Assembly: GCA_007922195.1 (NCBI GenBank)
Contig: ML681963.1
Span: 133,679,764-133,743,763, forward strand
Direction of reading: 5' to 3'
From: Podocnemis expansa
Taxonomy: Eukaryota; Chordata; Testudines; Podocnemididae
Length of the DNA stretch: 64,000 nt
Shown here: piece after piece, positions 22,613 to 33,707 of the stretch
Numbering within the stretch: the stretch's first letter is position 1
How the letters are laid out: each line of letters opens with the position of its first letter
The notes under the pieces: generated by a model
Told to the model about the DNA's origin: nothing
The model's input: only the letters and a program-made list of their open reading frames with translations
The model's database searches: none
Position numbers and translations under genes: made by a program

Positions 22613-25600
22613 GAGCTTAGACTCCTGGGTACACAAGTGTTTTTCAGCTGCCATTTGCTAATGACAGAGTCTATGGTCAAGCTTGGAGAGAAATCCAAAA
22701 AGATATATTTCAGAAAGAGCCTATTGCCCAAGTAAATTAGTAAACAGAATTATCTTTTCTGTGTCATCCCCTGAAGAAGAAACAACAAAGGAAGATTTAT
22801 TATGTAGAAGACTTTCAGCTCCAGATTGTAAGTCACAAAAATTACAGCACAAACAACTGGAGCTTAAATGATGCTTTATTCATGTTACAGCTTTCTCCTT
22901 TGCCCTCTCTACTAACCTACTTCTGTGCCCTTAGTGCATCTATTCGACATGCACCTGACTCCCTATTAACACCTTGTTAAAGCATACACCTGCTGTGGTT
23001 TTACTTAAACCCAGTCCACTGCAGACATTAACCTTCTACATTTCATTATGAGGCACTTACCACAATAACAGTACTGAACAGGGCTCATTAACTGGTTGCA
23101 CTGCCATGGAAAATTGGTTTTCTAGAGGTGTCTCCGTTTGGTTCAAATTGCATCTTTAAATAATTAATTTGTATTAAACATTTTCCTAGTAAAAATACTT
23201 GAACACACATTAAATGCAGCTGAAACAGCATAATGTTCAGACATAACAGATGTAGAGCCACGCAAAGGTTATTTACAAATGGCAAGAATGGCAGCCTTGC
23301 ACAGGAGACATAGGTTCTGTTCCTAGACGTGTCACATATTTTGCAATGGGATGTGGGTAAATCTTATAATCTCTTTTTGCCCCAGTTTCCTTCCCTGAGA
23401 AATGGGTATATCAGTGTAAGTGTCCAGTCTCTAATGGTACTATAAAATGTATGCATTATAATAAGGGAGAATGTACAAGGAAAATCTTTAGCATTTACAG
23501 CACAAACTACAATAAAACAGAGACAAGGAGCAAGATCCATCAATAACAATCACAACAGGAAATTGGCATGAGTATCTTTTATTAATATAGGGTTCTGACT
23601 ACAACTTGTTAATGGATTTCTTCCAGCAACTTCATCTCACCATGATCTTTCAAAAATGATTATATATATTGGCATCATTTAATTTGGAGGAAGAGTTGGA
23701 GAGGGCAAAGTTGTCAAAATGGAAGTTTTCCCATGTGTGCTAATCCACCATTTACTCACCATACCCCACATTTGCCTTTCAGGTGAATATGAGTCCCTCA
23801 GCTTGCTTCAGATCGGCAATGCATCTCTTTGGTATACAGCTACATAAAAACATCTAATGATATTTTTTTTTGAGAAAAACCTTTCAAGAAACAACACAAT
23901 ACAGGACAAAGTCTACTGCATCCATAAATATGATCAGTGATTTGCTACAAACTAGATTAAATAGCCACATCAGTCCACAAATCAGCTCTGCAATTTTCTT
24001 ATTCAAAGCCCTTGCAGATGGGTAATTTGCTGTGTAATTGCTTTCTCGTTGCTCCTTTTTCATGGAATATTGCTTTCTTTGGTCAAGTCACAGAAGACAC
24101 TAGTGTTGCTCTTGTATGATTCCTAGTGCTTACTTCATGCAGAGATATGAGGCTAGACATGTGCAACTGACTGTATGGGAAGACCTAAGTCTTTAATAGT
24201 AAACATTAGTAGTGTTTGTTCCTAAATTTAGCCTCCAGGTGAGATAAATAGTTGCTTTTAAGACTATGACCTTGCCTTCACTAAGCAAAAAGGTCTGTTT
24301 GGACATGTTAGAATTGTAGTATAGACAAGGGAGTTATAGTATTTTAAACATGTGTTAATTGGTAGAAGTCAATCCTAGTGGGGAGCCTGCATTTTACTTT
24401 GACTGCCAAGCATGTGTTTAAACTATGGCTGTCATGTCTACTTTAAAATTAGCATGTGTTATTTAAGTATATGTTAAAATATGCCCTATTTCCTTGGGTG
24501 AACATGGCCAATTTGCCTTGTTGCTATGTTTCCTTCTTAGTGGTGTCCTAACATCAAAGCCCCCTATCATCCACCATCCTATGCAAGACTGATATTTGCA
24601 CTGCATATGATTCTATATATATTTTGCAGAATCAATGTATAAAAAGATAGCATAGCTGATTGTTATGGCTCCTTTCTTCTGTATATATCTTAATTCCTGA
24701 AAATACCCTATATATTCATATGCAGTGTAAAGTCCAATGAGTTGTTTATTTATAAAGAGCAAGAAACCACTCCTCATTCACTGAGTCGAGCTGACAGTGG
24801 ATTGGATTCAGTAAAGAAACTTACCACATAAATGTAGGTCAACTGTTCTTTGATTTGATCACTATGGTCTAGATAAATACATGAAAAAAAGATAAAGCTC
24901 AAAGGAAAGGTTCCCAGTATGTCATGGTCAATTCATTCTGACATGAACCTGGTAGAAATCAAAATGGAAGAAAATAGCTGATATACTACATTTATTAACT
25001 ATTCTGACTATAGGGAAAATTCTGCATTTCATCACTTGGGAGCCTCAGTTAATGTCCATTGAAGTCAATGAAGAGATTCCTGCTGTTTTCTGCGGACCGT
25101 GGACTGAGCCCATAGAGTGGCAACAGGTGGGTAGATTTCATTGAGCAGTAATATTGCTAAACATTAACTTTTAAGAACAAGCATGTCTACATGTCTTTCC
25201 CATATATTAGTACTATTACTTAACACTGAGTTATCACAGCATTTAAGGGTCACAACCAGCTTGTGCCCCATTGTGCAAAGCACTGTACAAATATGTAATC
25301 AATGACAGTCCCTTACCCAGAAACTTTACATAAGGCCTGATTCTCCATACTGATGCTCTTTTGATATCACTCTGATGATGTAAAGATGTAATGCAGTTGG
25401 CAGAATTACCCAAAGAAAAGCCCCCCCCTTTTCACCCCACACAGTGAAGTTTTTCCCTTGGTGTAGAGTCAGCAGAAGGGTCTCCATCTTGGGTTGAGCT
25501 AGGAAGGCTGTGTGGGGTAGGCCATATTGTGCCTAGGTGTTCTGTTTTACCATGACTATTAGTGGACAATGAGTATCTCAAGTGAGATTCAAGTGGCTGC

Positions 25601-28600
25601 TTTCATTTACCCTGAGAGCAGGGATGGACATTGGCTGCCCTGATAATACAGACTACAAACAGTGTCTCCCTCCTATGTTCCTATAAAGAGCATAAAAACT
25701 GAGAATCATGCATACATTCTCTTCCATTCAGGTATTGTAGGACCTGATTAACCAAGATTCTCAGCACTCTCACCTCCCACTGAATTGAGTCGAAGCTGAT
25801 GACATTCACAGGATCAGACCTTCGACACAAGCTAATACCATAAAATATCTAATTATACCAAATATGCTTTTCATTTTCAGAGCAGGGAAAATGATGCCTC
25901 ACTTTAAATAGGGAAAAATTTTATTTATGTTTTTTAGTAACCCAGTGAATTTCCATTTTCAAATTTTGTCATAAGACTTGAAGGTAATTCTCTGTGAGGC
26001 TGTCAAACATATTTAACTCATGTTTTTTTTTAAAAAGGAGTCCATCCATATATTTTCACATAGTGTAGTTCAAGTACCATGTGATCTTCATGATTTATCA
26101 ATCAGATTGTGCTATAAAAGAACTCATACTCATGTTCAAGGGGGAATAAAGAGTTAATAGTTTGTTACTTTTTATTCTTTTCCATATATTTCCATAAAAA
26201 CTGCCCCAGTGAAAAAGCTAATAGACCAATGGCAATGAAGACACTTACATATGCAAATATGTTCCAGTGAAAGAGTTAAAGTGCTTTATAATATAAATTT
26301 GCTTTCAGTGCCAATATAATTAGATTTTAACAAGCAAACCCCTGCAACATAACAGTGAAAATTTGAAAATTTGATTCTGCCTGGCAAACAACCAAGTCCC
26401 TGCGTGTGCACAAACCTGACATTAATAAGCTACAAGAGATTACATGATTTAGAAAAGAAGCACTTGGTGTTACAAAATCAAATAATAGATCTCTAGGCTA
26501 TAATTAGGAGAATTGGGATTCAACAATGAAGTCATAATAATGTAATTTAGCTGTAAGTAACAGAGCCATGGAGTCACATTAGGAGGTGTGATCACATCTT
26601 TCAGCAAAGCTCTGCTGTGCAGACTTATTGCTGCTCAGTTTAGTCTAGTTCACAGCAACCTGTTGGCACAAAGCTTAGGCTGACAGCCTCTTGTTCTCTA
26701 GGGGCAGTATGGCAAAGTGCCACCCATGCATTTTATTTCAGTCTTGTGACTTCTAAGTCAAAACAATAAAATTATATATACTGAGTACAGAGTTGTCTGT
26801 GAATAATTGTATAAATTACTGCACAGTGTGGCTTTAGGGGTCGTTTAAGAATAAATGTAAAAGACCCAAAACAAAATAAACAGTTAAAGCATGTGTTAGG
26901 CTTCTACTAGGCTTATGAATAACTGTATAGTGCCTAGTTATTTACTTCAGGGGTGGGTTTTTTTGTTTTCTTTAAAGATTTTTCTATTGTTAAGAATTCT
27001 CATAAACCAGCTGCAGACTATGAGCCCTTTACAAATTGTGGGCCTTAGTCTTCATTCCCTTGTACTTTTTGCAGTCATTCTTCTTTGATCAGAACAGTGG
27101 TGTTGTCCGCTCATTTTGCACTGGTGTAAATGATGACACAAGGTGCAGGTCCCAGAATATCAGGCCCATATAACAATCACATCACCATTCTTGAAACCCC
27201 AACACAATATATACACACCTTTAGAGTGTTTCACACCATACAACATGATTATATAGCTTAAGACAGGAAGTGAAAACTATCCTATCCAGCTGAAATACAG
27301 GGAAAGTTTAGATAGGAAATTTGAACTACCCAAATTGGTATTTGGCCCATATGACACAAGTAACTCCCCAACTCTTACCAAAATGGCCCACTATATAGAA
27401 AATCAGGCTATCCAAACTTGTGCCATGAAGAGTTACTTGAATATGGTGCTACACCTTTTTCAGGCTGATGGCTCTCTGTCTTGCTCTTTCCATCCATATG
27501 CTGCACAAAGCAAGCCACGCCCTACACCTTTCCTTAGGTCTGTTACTAACTTGAGGTTATTTAGTAAATTTTAGCTAGTTCTGATTTCTTGGAGTATCAT
27601 ATACTTTTTGTAAGTAACTAGCTAAAGTAACCACATTTGTTTTTTGAGTTTCCTGTACATTAGCTGGTACTTCATTCCACGTAAAGCTCTATCTGTTCAT
27701 TTGCTGGTTACTATCTGGTTAATGGTTATGTGTACAACAGGTAAGATGCCCAGTTATTTTAGTTTCCCCTTATATGATATATATTTTATAACTTTGTGTC
27801 TACATCCAAAGTGTAACTTTCCCAAAGCTCTACAGTGCTTGACTCTAGAATTTTACTTTAAAAGTTCATTATGGCTATTTGAGAGAGGATGCGGGTGAAG
27901 GAGGCTAAGACACTAATTTTGCATCTAGATTAATTCAAACAATGATGAATTTTTGCCAGAGGTTTCTGTGGGAGCTCATTTCTTTTTCTGATTTCAAACA
28001 CTGTTGCTTCTGAGTCCAATAACACAGCCAGCTGTTCCCCAAACTCTGTCAAAATTCACAAACTTCAGATCCCACTCAGAGCTCATATGTAAAATAGTCA
28101 GTGCAAAGGCTTGTTTTAACCAAATAAAAATAATTTATTTTACCTTTTGCTCTTGTTAATGCTGTTTCATTTTTTTTTAATTTTCTTTCAATAACCAGTC
28201 ATTTTATTAGATCTTTGAGGTTTTGTAAGCTTTTGTTTGGATTACATTTCGATGTGTTTCAGCCTGCCCGTTACTTTCATTTTCTTTCCCAATCATTTTA
28301 ATATATGTCCTTAAATCCTAATTTTTTTTATAATTTAAATTATGTTTGTTTTATTTCTTTTATTTGCATAGTACTTACTTTTCATGACTTTTTGTTGCTG
28401 CAGTGGCTGCACATCTGATCATCTGACTTTTCCTCCTGCTCCTCAGTCAGAAGGCACAAAGTAAAGATAAAATACATCCCTGAGAAGACAGAAAGCCAAT
28501 CAACAAATCCTTTCCTGTGTGCATTTAAGTATTTATTTTATTCTTTAATGACACAAAGTCAATTCAACTTCTTAAAAAAAAAGTTCAGTAGAAGTTAGTG

Positions 28601-28923
28601 ACTTTTTAAAAAAGAAACATACTGTAGGAACTCTGTATCTAGAGTAGGTTACTGGTAGAGTAGATTATTGGTGATTTTTTAAAGACTGCCTGTGAATGAC
28701 TTGAATCAGGGTCATCTAATACACTAGTGACCCTTCTAAGGTTAAATATGTTCACTGCTAAAAGTAATACAGAAAGAGTAAACCTCAGAGCTCTTTCTGG
28801 AGGCACTTAGACATAAAGCACAGAGACAGACACTTATTAGTAGACTGTTTCTCTACAGACGTGAAATCTTTTCTCCTGGTATGTCTAAAAATGAATACTT
28901 TTGCAAAAAGTGAAGTTTCCCAT
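22613..28923. other. Long AT-rich noncoding stretch
   Basis: Over 6 kb without a recognisable gene or young transposon. About 25230-25320 ('ttgtgcaaagcactgtacaaa', 'acagtcccttacc') and about 25030-25100 ('ccattgaagtcaatg') look like ancient dispersed amniote repeats. Bases 26220-26520 are a candidate conserved noncoding element; see findings. Confidence 0.5.
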
Positions 28924-29345
28924 GTCAAGTTCCTAAGGGGACAGCCGTGTTAGTCCAGTCCAGCAAAAGAACCAAAGAATCCTGTGGCACTTAAAGACTA
29001 ACAAATTTATTTATTTCATGAGCTTTCATGGAAGAAAATCCCACTTCTTTTTGCTCACAAAAACTCATGTGATAAATAAATTTGTTAGTCTTTAAGGCTA
29101 TGTCCACACGCAGGGCATTGTTTCAAAATAAGTTATTTCAAAACAAGTTGTTTTGAAATAAAGCCCTTATTTCGAAATGACTTAATTCAAAATAACAAAA
29201 AAAACAAACTGAAATAAGGGAAAAGCCGCAATCAAAATAGCATGTCCACACAGTGGACTTGCTATTTTGCTTTAGGGGAAGGGCACCATGGGAGGTGTGG
29301 CAACATGGCCACCTCCCTGGGCCATGTTGGCGGCCATGTTGCTAG

Positions 29346-29360
29346 CCAATCCTATAAAAG
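29346..29360 (+). promoter_or_regulatory. CCAAT box adjoining TATA box of the Harbinger transposase gene (copy 1)
   Basis: CCAAT at 29346-29350 is followed after two bases by TATAAAAG at 29353-29360, about 135 bp upstream of the first ATG of the transposase frame. The same pair is seen in copy 2 and, with TATATAG, in the 495-bp MITE. Confidence 0.65.
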
Positions 29361-29493
29361 CTGGCCCCGACCTCACTTCCCTGTCCATTCTGGCTAGCAG
29401 GACTCTGCAAGCGACAGACACGGACACTGCCCGCTGCCCAGCCAGCGCTGTGCAACACAGAGACCCTCTGCCTGCCTGCAGAGTGCCCTGCTG

Positions 29494-30665
29494 ATGTGGG
29501 ACACTCTGCTCGCAGACCCAGATGCTGCCCAGCCTGTGCTTGAGGCTGTCAGCCAGCTGGGCTGCAGAGCAGAGCTACTGCCCTTGCCCCCTTCTGTGCC
29601 TCACCAGGTCTGGGCCCGGGAGACCAGCCCAGACTGGTTAGAGTGGGTAGTGCTGCCAATCTGGGGGGGACAACCAATTTTCGGAGGAACTTCCGCATGA
29701 GCAGGGCCAGCTTCAACCTCATGGTCGCAGAACTCACCCCACTGCTGCGCCAAAGGGACACCACCATGAGGCCTGCCATCCCTATGGACAAAAGAGTGGC
29801 CATCACCCTGTGGAAGATGGCCACTCCAGAGTCGCACAGGTCTGTGGCGCACCTGTTTGACGTCAGGAGGTCCACCACCGGCAGCATTCTCTTGGATGTC
29901 ACCAGGGCCATCAACCGGATCTTGCTGCGATGCCTGGTCACTGAAGGGGAGCTGCAGAACACCATTCCCGGCATGGCCAAACTGGGCTTTCCCAGTTGTG
30001 CAGGGATCCTGGACGCCACACACATCCCCATGTGAGCCCCGGAGCACAGAGCCGCGGCATACCAAAACCACAAGGGGTACCATTCCATTATCTTGCAGGC
30101 CCTTGTGGACCACTGAGGCCTTTTCCAGAACTGTTACATGGGATGGCCAGGGAGGGCCCATGATGCCAGGGTCCTCCGTAACTCTGCCCTGTACTGGGGT
30201 GTGGAGGCAGGCACCTTCTTACCCCCACATAACATCAATGTTGGGGGCGTAGAGGTGCCAGTCCACATTGTGGCAAATGCGGCCTATCCCCTGCGCCCAT
30301 GGCTCATGCGGCCATACGCAGGTCCCCTTGATCTCTGACAGCAAATCTTCAACCGCTGCCTGACCCGCTGCTGCCAGGTGGTTGAGCGGGCATTTGGCTG
30401 CCTCAAGGCACGCTGGAGATGCCTCCTTACATACCTCCACCTTGTGGAGAGGACAATGCTGCAGGTGATCAGTGCGTGCGTGGCCCTGCACAACTTCTGC
30501 GAGCAGCGGGGTGAGCCCATTGCAGCTGCCTGGGAAGCTGAGACACAACTCCTTGCTGGGGACTACGAGGAACCCAGACCTGTGCCCGCACGGGAGCAGC
30601 CGTCCCAAAGAGCTGTGACAGTGCGGGCTGCACTGATGACCACCTTTGCCCTGGAGGAACTCTGA
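29494..30665 (+). pseudogene. HARBI1-type DDE transposase of Harbinger copy 1
   Basis: Harbinger transposases cut and paste the element into TWA targets. The N-terminal part from ATG 29494 contains 'WARETSPDWLEWVVL', then shifts frame at a seven-G run (29663-29669). From 29643 the frame continues in one phase to TGA 30663-30665. It contains 'NFRRNFRMSRASFNLMV', 'LWKMATPESHRSVAHLF', the first catalytic Asp in 'GILDATHIPM', 'YHSIILQALVDH', 'GRAHDARVLRNSALY' and the Glu in 'VVERAFGCLKARWR'. Three in-frame TGA codons occur at 30033, 30114 and 30336. In relatives the motif holding the second Asp reads GDAAYPL, but here it is 'ANAAYPL', so the catalytic Asp has become Asn. The gene cannot be active. 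Length fits the family's roughly 350-400 residues. Confidence 0.9.
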
Positions 30666-30754
30666 GGGCCAGGCCTGCCCTGCCCCACACCACCCTCTCC
30701 CCTGTTCACCCACAGCCAGCCCCCACCCATCTACCCGCACTGTGAACTACCCCC

Positions 30755-30797
30755 AATAAAACCACTCACAACCAAGAATAAGTTTCAAACATTTATT
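30755..30797. terminator. Back-to-back poly(A) signals between the two Harbinger genes (copy 1)
   Basis: AATAAA on the plus strand at 30755-30760 lies 90 bp after the transposase stop. TTTATT at 30792-30797 is AATAAA on the minus strand, serving the convergent Myb/SANT gene. The 31-bp spacing is nearly the same as in copy 2 (48581 and 48621). Confidence 0.75.
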
Positions 30798-30862
30798 AAC
30801 AAAATAGGGGTTGGGGCAAGGAAGGGCTGGTGGGGGTTACGGGATGCGGCAATGTGGGGGCA

Positions 30863-31010
30863 GTCTGGGGGGCCAGCAACTTGGAAGGGGAGCAGGAGTT
30901 GGGGGGGCAGCAACTTGGAAGGGGGAGATAGATTGGGGGGAGGAGGAGTTTGGGAGGGGCCAGCAACTTAGAAGGGGGAGATATATTGGGGGGATGGGGT
31001 TGGGGGGAGC
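30863..31010. repeat. G-rich degenerate minisatellite in Myb gene 3' region
   Basis: The unit 'agcaacttggaaggggag' recurs at about 30866, 30907 and 30963, with 'gggggagatagattgggg' following two of them. It lies downstream of the Myb stop codon on the minus strand. Confidence 0.7.
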
Positions 31011-31104
31011 CTGGGTGGCAGGGGAGAAGTTAGGCAGGGCCTGTGGAGGGGTCTGGGGGTGGTGGTGTTCCCTGCCCCTGCCCCCGGCTGCCCTGGGTCC
31101 GGGG

Positions 31105-32906
31105 TCACCTCCAGGGAGGGCCAGGCGGCGGACCCCCTGCAGCTGCTGGAGGGGCTGTCTGTTCCACCAGCTGGCGGATGCTGGTGGCAATTGCCTCCAC
31201 TGTGGTGGGCAGGTGGTCGCACAGGCGCTCGCTGGCCTGCGCCTGGCGCTCCAGGGTGGCAACCACCCAGTCATCTGCTGCTGATGCCTGCTGCAGCAGG
31301 CGGAGGGTCAAGTCCTGCCGTCTGGCTTGTTCCTGCCACCAGGCCTGGGTGGACGCCTCAGTCTGCTTCCACAGTTCCTCTAGGCTCTCGAGGAGCTCGT
31401 CTCGCATCCAGGGGGCCCTCCTCCTCCAGCGTGGTGGCCTTGGGCTGAGGTGTCAGGCATGTGGTGCGGCATGGTGAGTGGCTGGGCGACCTGCTGGAGG
31501 GCAGCAGAAAACACAGTTGGCCCCTACTGCCTGCTGGCCTTGTCTGTGTGCAGCCTGTCTGCAGCACACACCTCTGCCCTGCCTGTCAGCAGGTCTCAGG
31601 ATCCCGTGGGACATTGCCCTGGGGTAGGGCTACCGGCTCCCAAAGCCTCAAAAGGAGGCCAGGAAAATACAAAAAGGAGGACATTGGAGGACACATGGGA
31701 GAAAATGTAGTATGGATGTGATATTCTTCAGTGTTTAAGGGGCCCTGGAGCACTTTCCTGTACAAATAACTATTCTGTGGCATTCCAGGATACTTCAACC
31801 CCTACAGTAAAAAGCCTGACAAGAGTCTGTATTTTAAAATGCCTGCCAGACAAAGAATGTGAAAATAAAAAGAAGAACAGGACAGTAAAAAGGGGACCAT
31901 GTTCTTTTCCCTGACATCTGGTAACCGTACCCTGGAGGCACACATGCTAGTGGTGCCCACAAGGGTGAGCTGGACTCACCCATGCCTTGCTCTAGGGAGT
32001 CTCTCAAGGCCACCTGCCAGTGGCGAAGCCTGCATGCTCTCCACCCTGCACAAGATGCGGCTGCATCTTTGACACCCAGCCCCTGTTAACCACCCCTGGG
32101 CACACAGGGGCCTGTGACCCTGGTGCCACCTGTCTCTCAGGTACCTGTGGCCATGGGAGGGCCTCTCCACCTGCCGACCCTATGCCCTACCTGCCCCAAT
32201 GCCCAGCTCTATACCCTTTTGCTGCCCGTGACGTGGAGAGGCCCAGCCCTGTGTGCCTCTGTGGGAGGGGAATACTCACCCACAGGGGCCCCAGAGGTCT
32301 AGCGCAATGTCCCAGTGTCTGTCTCCAAGGCTGCAGGGGCCTGGATGGTGTCAAGCCCCTGCTCCTCAGTGCTGCTCTCGGCCTCAGGGCCGGGGAACAG
32401 CTCCAGGGTCGCGGGTGTAGCCTCCGCCACTAGTGGTGGTGCGGCGGGAGGTTCCCTGATGGAGACTTCAGACCCTGTCCCCGCTGCCTCCAGGCCAGAA
32501 GATGGGCTCTGGCACACCCCAGTGTCCACGGCCTCAGAGGGTAAGCCTCTGGGCTTCGGCCCCAGAAACTCATGGAGCTCGTCATGGTAGGGGCAGGTAG
32601 CAGTGCTACCTGCCACCTGGAGCTACCTGCCTGGGCATGGTCCTGCCTGAGACCCTTGATTTTACTGGGACCTGCTCCGTAGTCCGCTCGTCCTCTTCTG
32701 CGGACATGGCTGCGGTGATATCCGCATATATGTCCTGGTTCCGGTGGCTCGCCTGGAACCGGGACATGATGTTCTCCCTCCTCCAGATGGACAGCTGACA
32801 GCAGACCTTGTCTGCTGTCCATACGGGAGCACAGCATCACCCCCCTGGGGCATTGCTGCCACATGCTGCCATCGTCTGACAGGCCTCTGGCCACACTGGC
32901 AGGCAC
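31105..32906 (-). pseudogene. Myb/SANT-like DNA-binding protein gene of Harbinger copy 1, two exons
   Basis: This is the Harbinger accessory gene on the minus strand. Exon 1 (about 32906-32281) carries the trihelix region, seen as 'SIWREENIMSRFQASHRNQ', 'DIYADITAAM', 'KIKGLRQDHAQ' and 'YHDELHEFLGPKP', but in three different phases, so it is frameshifted more than once. Exon 1 ends at a G|GTGAGT donor (32274-32280). Exon 2 starts at 31493 after a 'ttctgctgccctccag' acceptor that copy 2 also has. It encodes a C-terminal helical region, 'MRDELLESLEELWKQTEAST' onward, 100 codons, ending at 31105. In relatives the Myb-like protein binds the transposase. The intron holds a hAT MITE. Confidence 0.78.
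31625..31929. mobile_element. hAT-type MITE, 305 bp, in the Myb intron
   Basis: The termini 'tagggctaccggctccc' and 'gacatctggtaaccgta' are inverted repeats. They are flanked by CCCTGGGG (31617-31624) and CCCTGGAG (31930-31937), 7 of 8 matching. The interior text 'aaaaggaggacattggagga' is shared with the larger hAT at 43438-45521, so this is its deletion derivative. Confidence 0.88.
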
Positions 32907-32969
32907 GTGCAGGCGGGGGACTTCCTGCTTCCCTTAGGCGCTGTGCACCCTGGGAAGAAGGTCAGACTG

Positions 32970-33205
32970 TTATTTTGAAACAAAGCTTGTTTCGAAATAA
33001 CATGTCCGAACGATAGTTATTTCGAAATGACTTGTTTCGAAATAACCATCGTTTCGAAACGGAAGGGGTTTAAGCTGTTTCAAAACGACAGCTCCTGTTT
33101 CGAAATGAAGGAGCCTGTTGTTTCGAAACAAGAGAACGTCGTGTGGACATGCAGGTTTTTATTTCGAAACAACCACTGTTGTTTCGAAATAAAAACCTCA
33201 TGTGG
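32970..33205. repeat. Subterminal TTTCGAAA palindrome array of Harbinger copy 1
   Basis: More than ten copies of (G/A)TTTCGAAA(C/T) or one-base variants occur within about 235 bp. In this superfamily, subterminal repeats can serve as binding sites for the transposase or its Myb partner. Confidence 0.8.
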
Positions 33206-33216
33206 ACATACACTAA

Positions 33217-33666
33217 GGGTATGTCTATACTTACAATTTAGTTTGAATTAAGGAGGCTTAATTCAAACTAAATTAGTGCATGTCCACACTTATATTCATT
33301 AGTCCTAACTAAGGAGTTCCCTCAGTTCAAACTAAGGAAATCCTCGTTCAAATCTATAAAAACCTCCCTTAAGTTTGATTTGATAGTTAATTCAAACTAA
33401 TTAGTTTGATTTAACCCAATGTAAACTGTGTTAAATTGAATTGCTGTTAGTTCGAATTAACCACAGCTTGATTTTCCCTATGCAGTAGAGCCCGCTGGCT
33501 GATTTGAACTTGAAAGTCATGTGCATAGACATGCTAGTTCGAAATAGGGTTTCTAGTGTGGCTGTGTTGATTCAAATTAACTTAATTCAAACTAATAATT
33601 ATTAGTCTGAATTGATTAGTTTGAATTCAGATGATTCGAACTAACCTTCTAAGTGTAGACATAGCC
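33217..33666. mobile_element. Harbinger MITE, 450 bp, directly abutting copy 1
   Basis: The termini 'gggtatgtctatac' and 'tgtagacatagcc' are flanked by TAA at 33214-33216 (shared with copy 1) and 33667-33669. Its repeats are of the TTAATTCAAACTAA/TAGTTTGAATT type, as in copy 2, and not the TTTCGAAA type of its neighbour. Confidence 0.9.
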
Positions 33667-33707
33667 TAAGTGCCACAGGACTCTTTGCTTTTGCTACGTC
33701 AAGAACC

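Larger units (their letters stand above)
29096..33213 (+). mobile_element. Two-gene PIF/Harbinger element, 4.1 kb (copy 1)
   Basis: The termini 'ggctatgtccacac' (29096) and 'tgtggacatacac' (to 33213) are flanked by TAA at 29093-29095 and 33214-33216. The layout is a left subterminal TTATTTCGAAATAA array, a CCAAT/TATA promoter, a HARBI1-type transposase on the plus strand, convergent poly(A) signals, a two-exon Myb/SANT gene on the minus strand, and a dense right TTTCGAAA array. Family elements need both proteins: the Myb-like partner assists nuclear import and DNA binding of the transposase. Both genes are inactivated here. A hAT MITE lies in the Myb intron. Confidence 0.9.
28934..33697. mobile_element. 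PLE tail dimer expanded by nested Harbinger elements
   Basis: The outer insertion is a PLE head-to-head dimer. Its minus arm is 28934-29046 ('ggggacagccgtgttagtcc' inward). Its plus arm is about 29050-29095 and resumes at 33667-33697 ('gtgccacaggactc'). Flanks GTCAAGTTCC (28924-28933) and GTCAAGAACC (33698-33707) match at 8 of 10. A long Harbinger and a MITE inserted in the plus arm at its TTAA, turning about 200 bp into 4.8 kb. Confidence 0.82.

Noticed and set aside
30811..31477. Plus-strand and alternative minus-strand frames near 31 kb
   Set aside because: They are shadows of the Myb exon 2 and of a G-rich minisatellite. The 31105-31407 minus frame alone matches copy 2 in layout.
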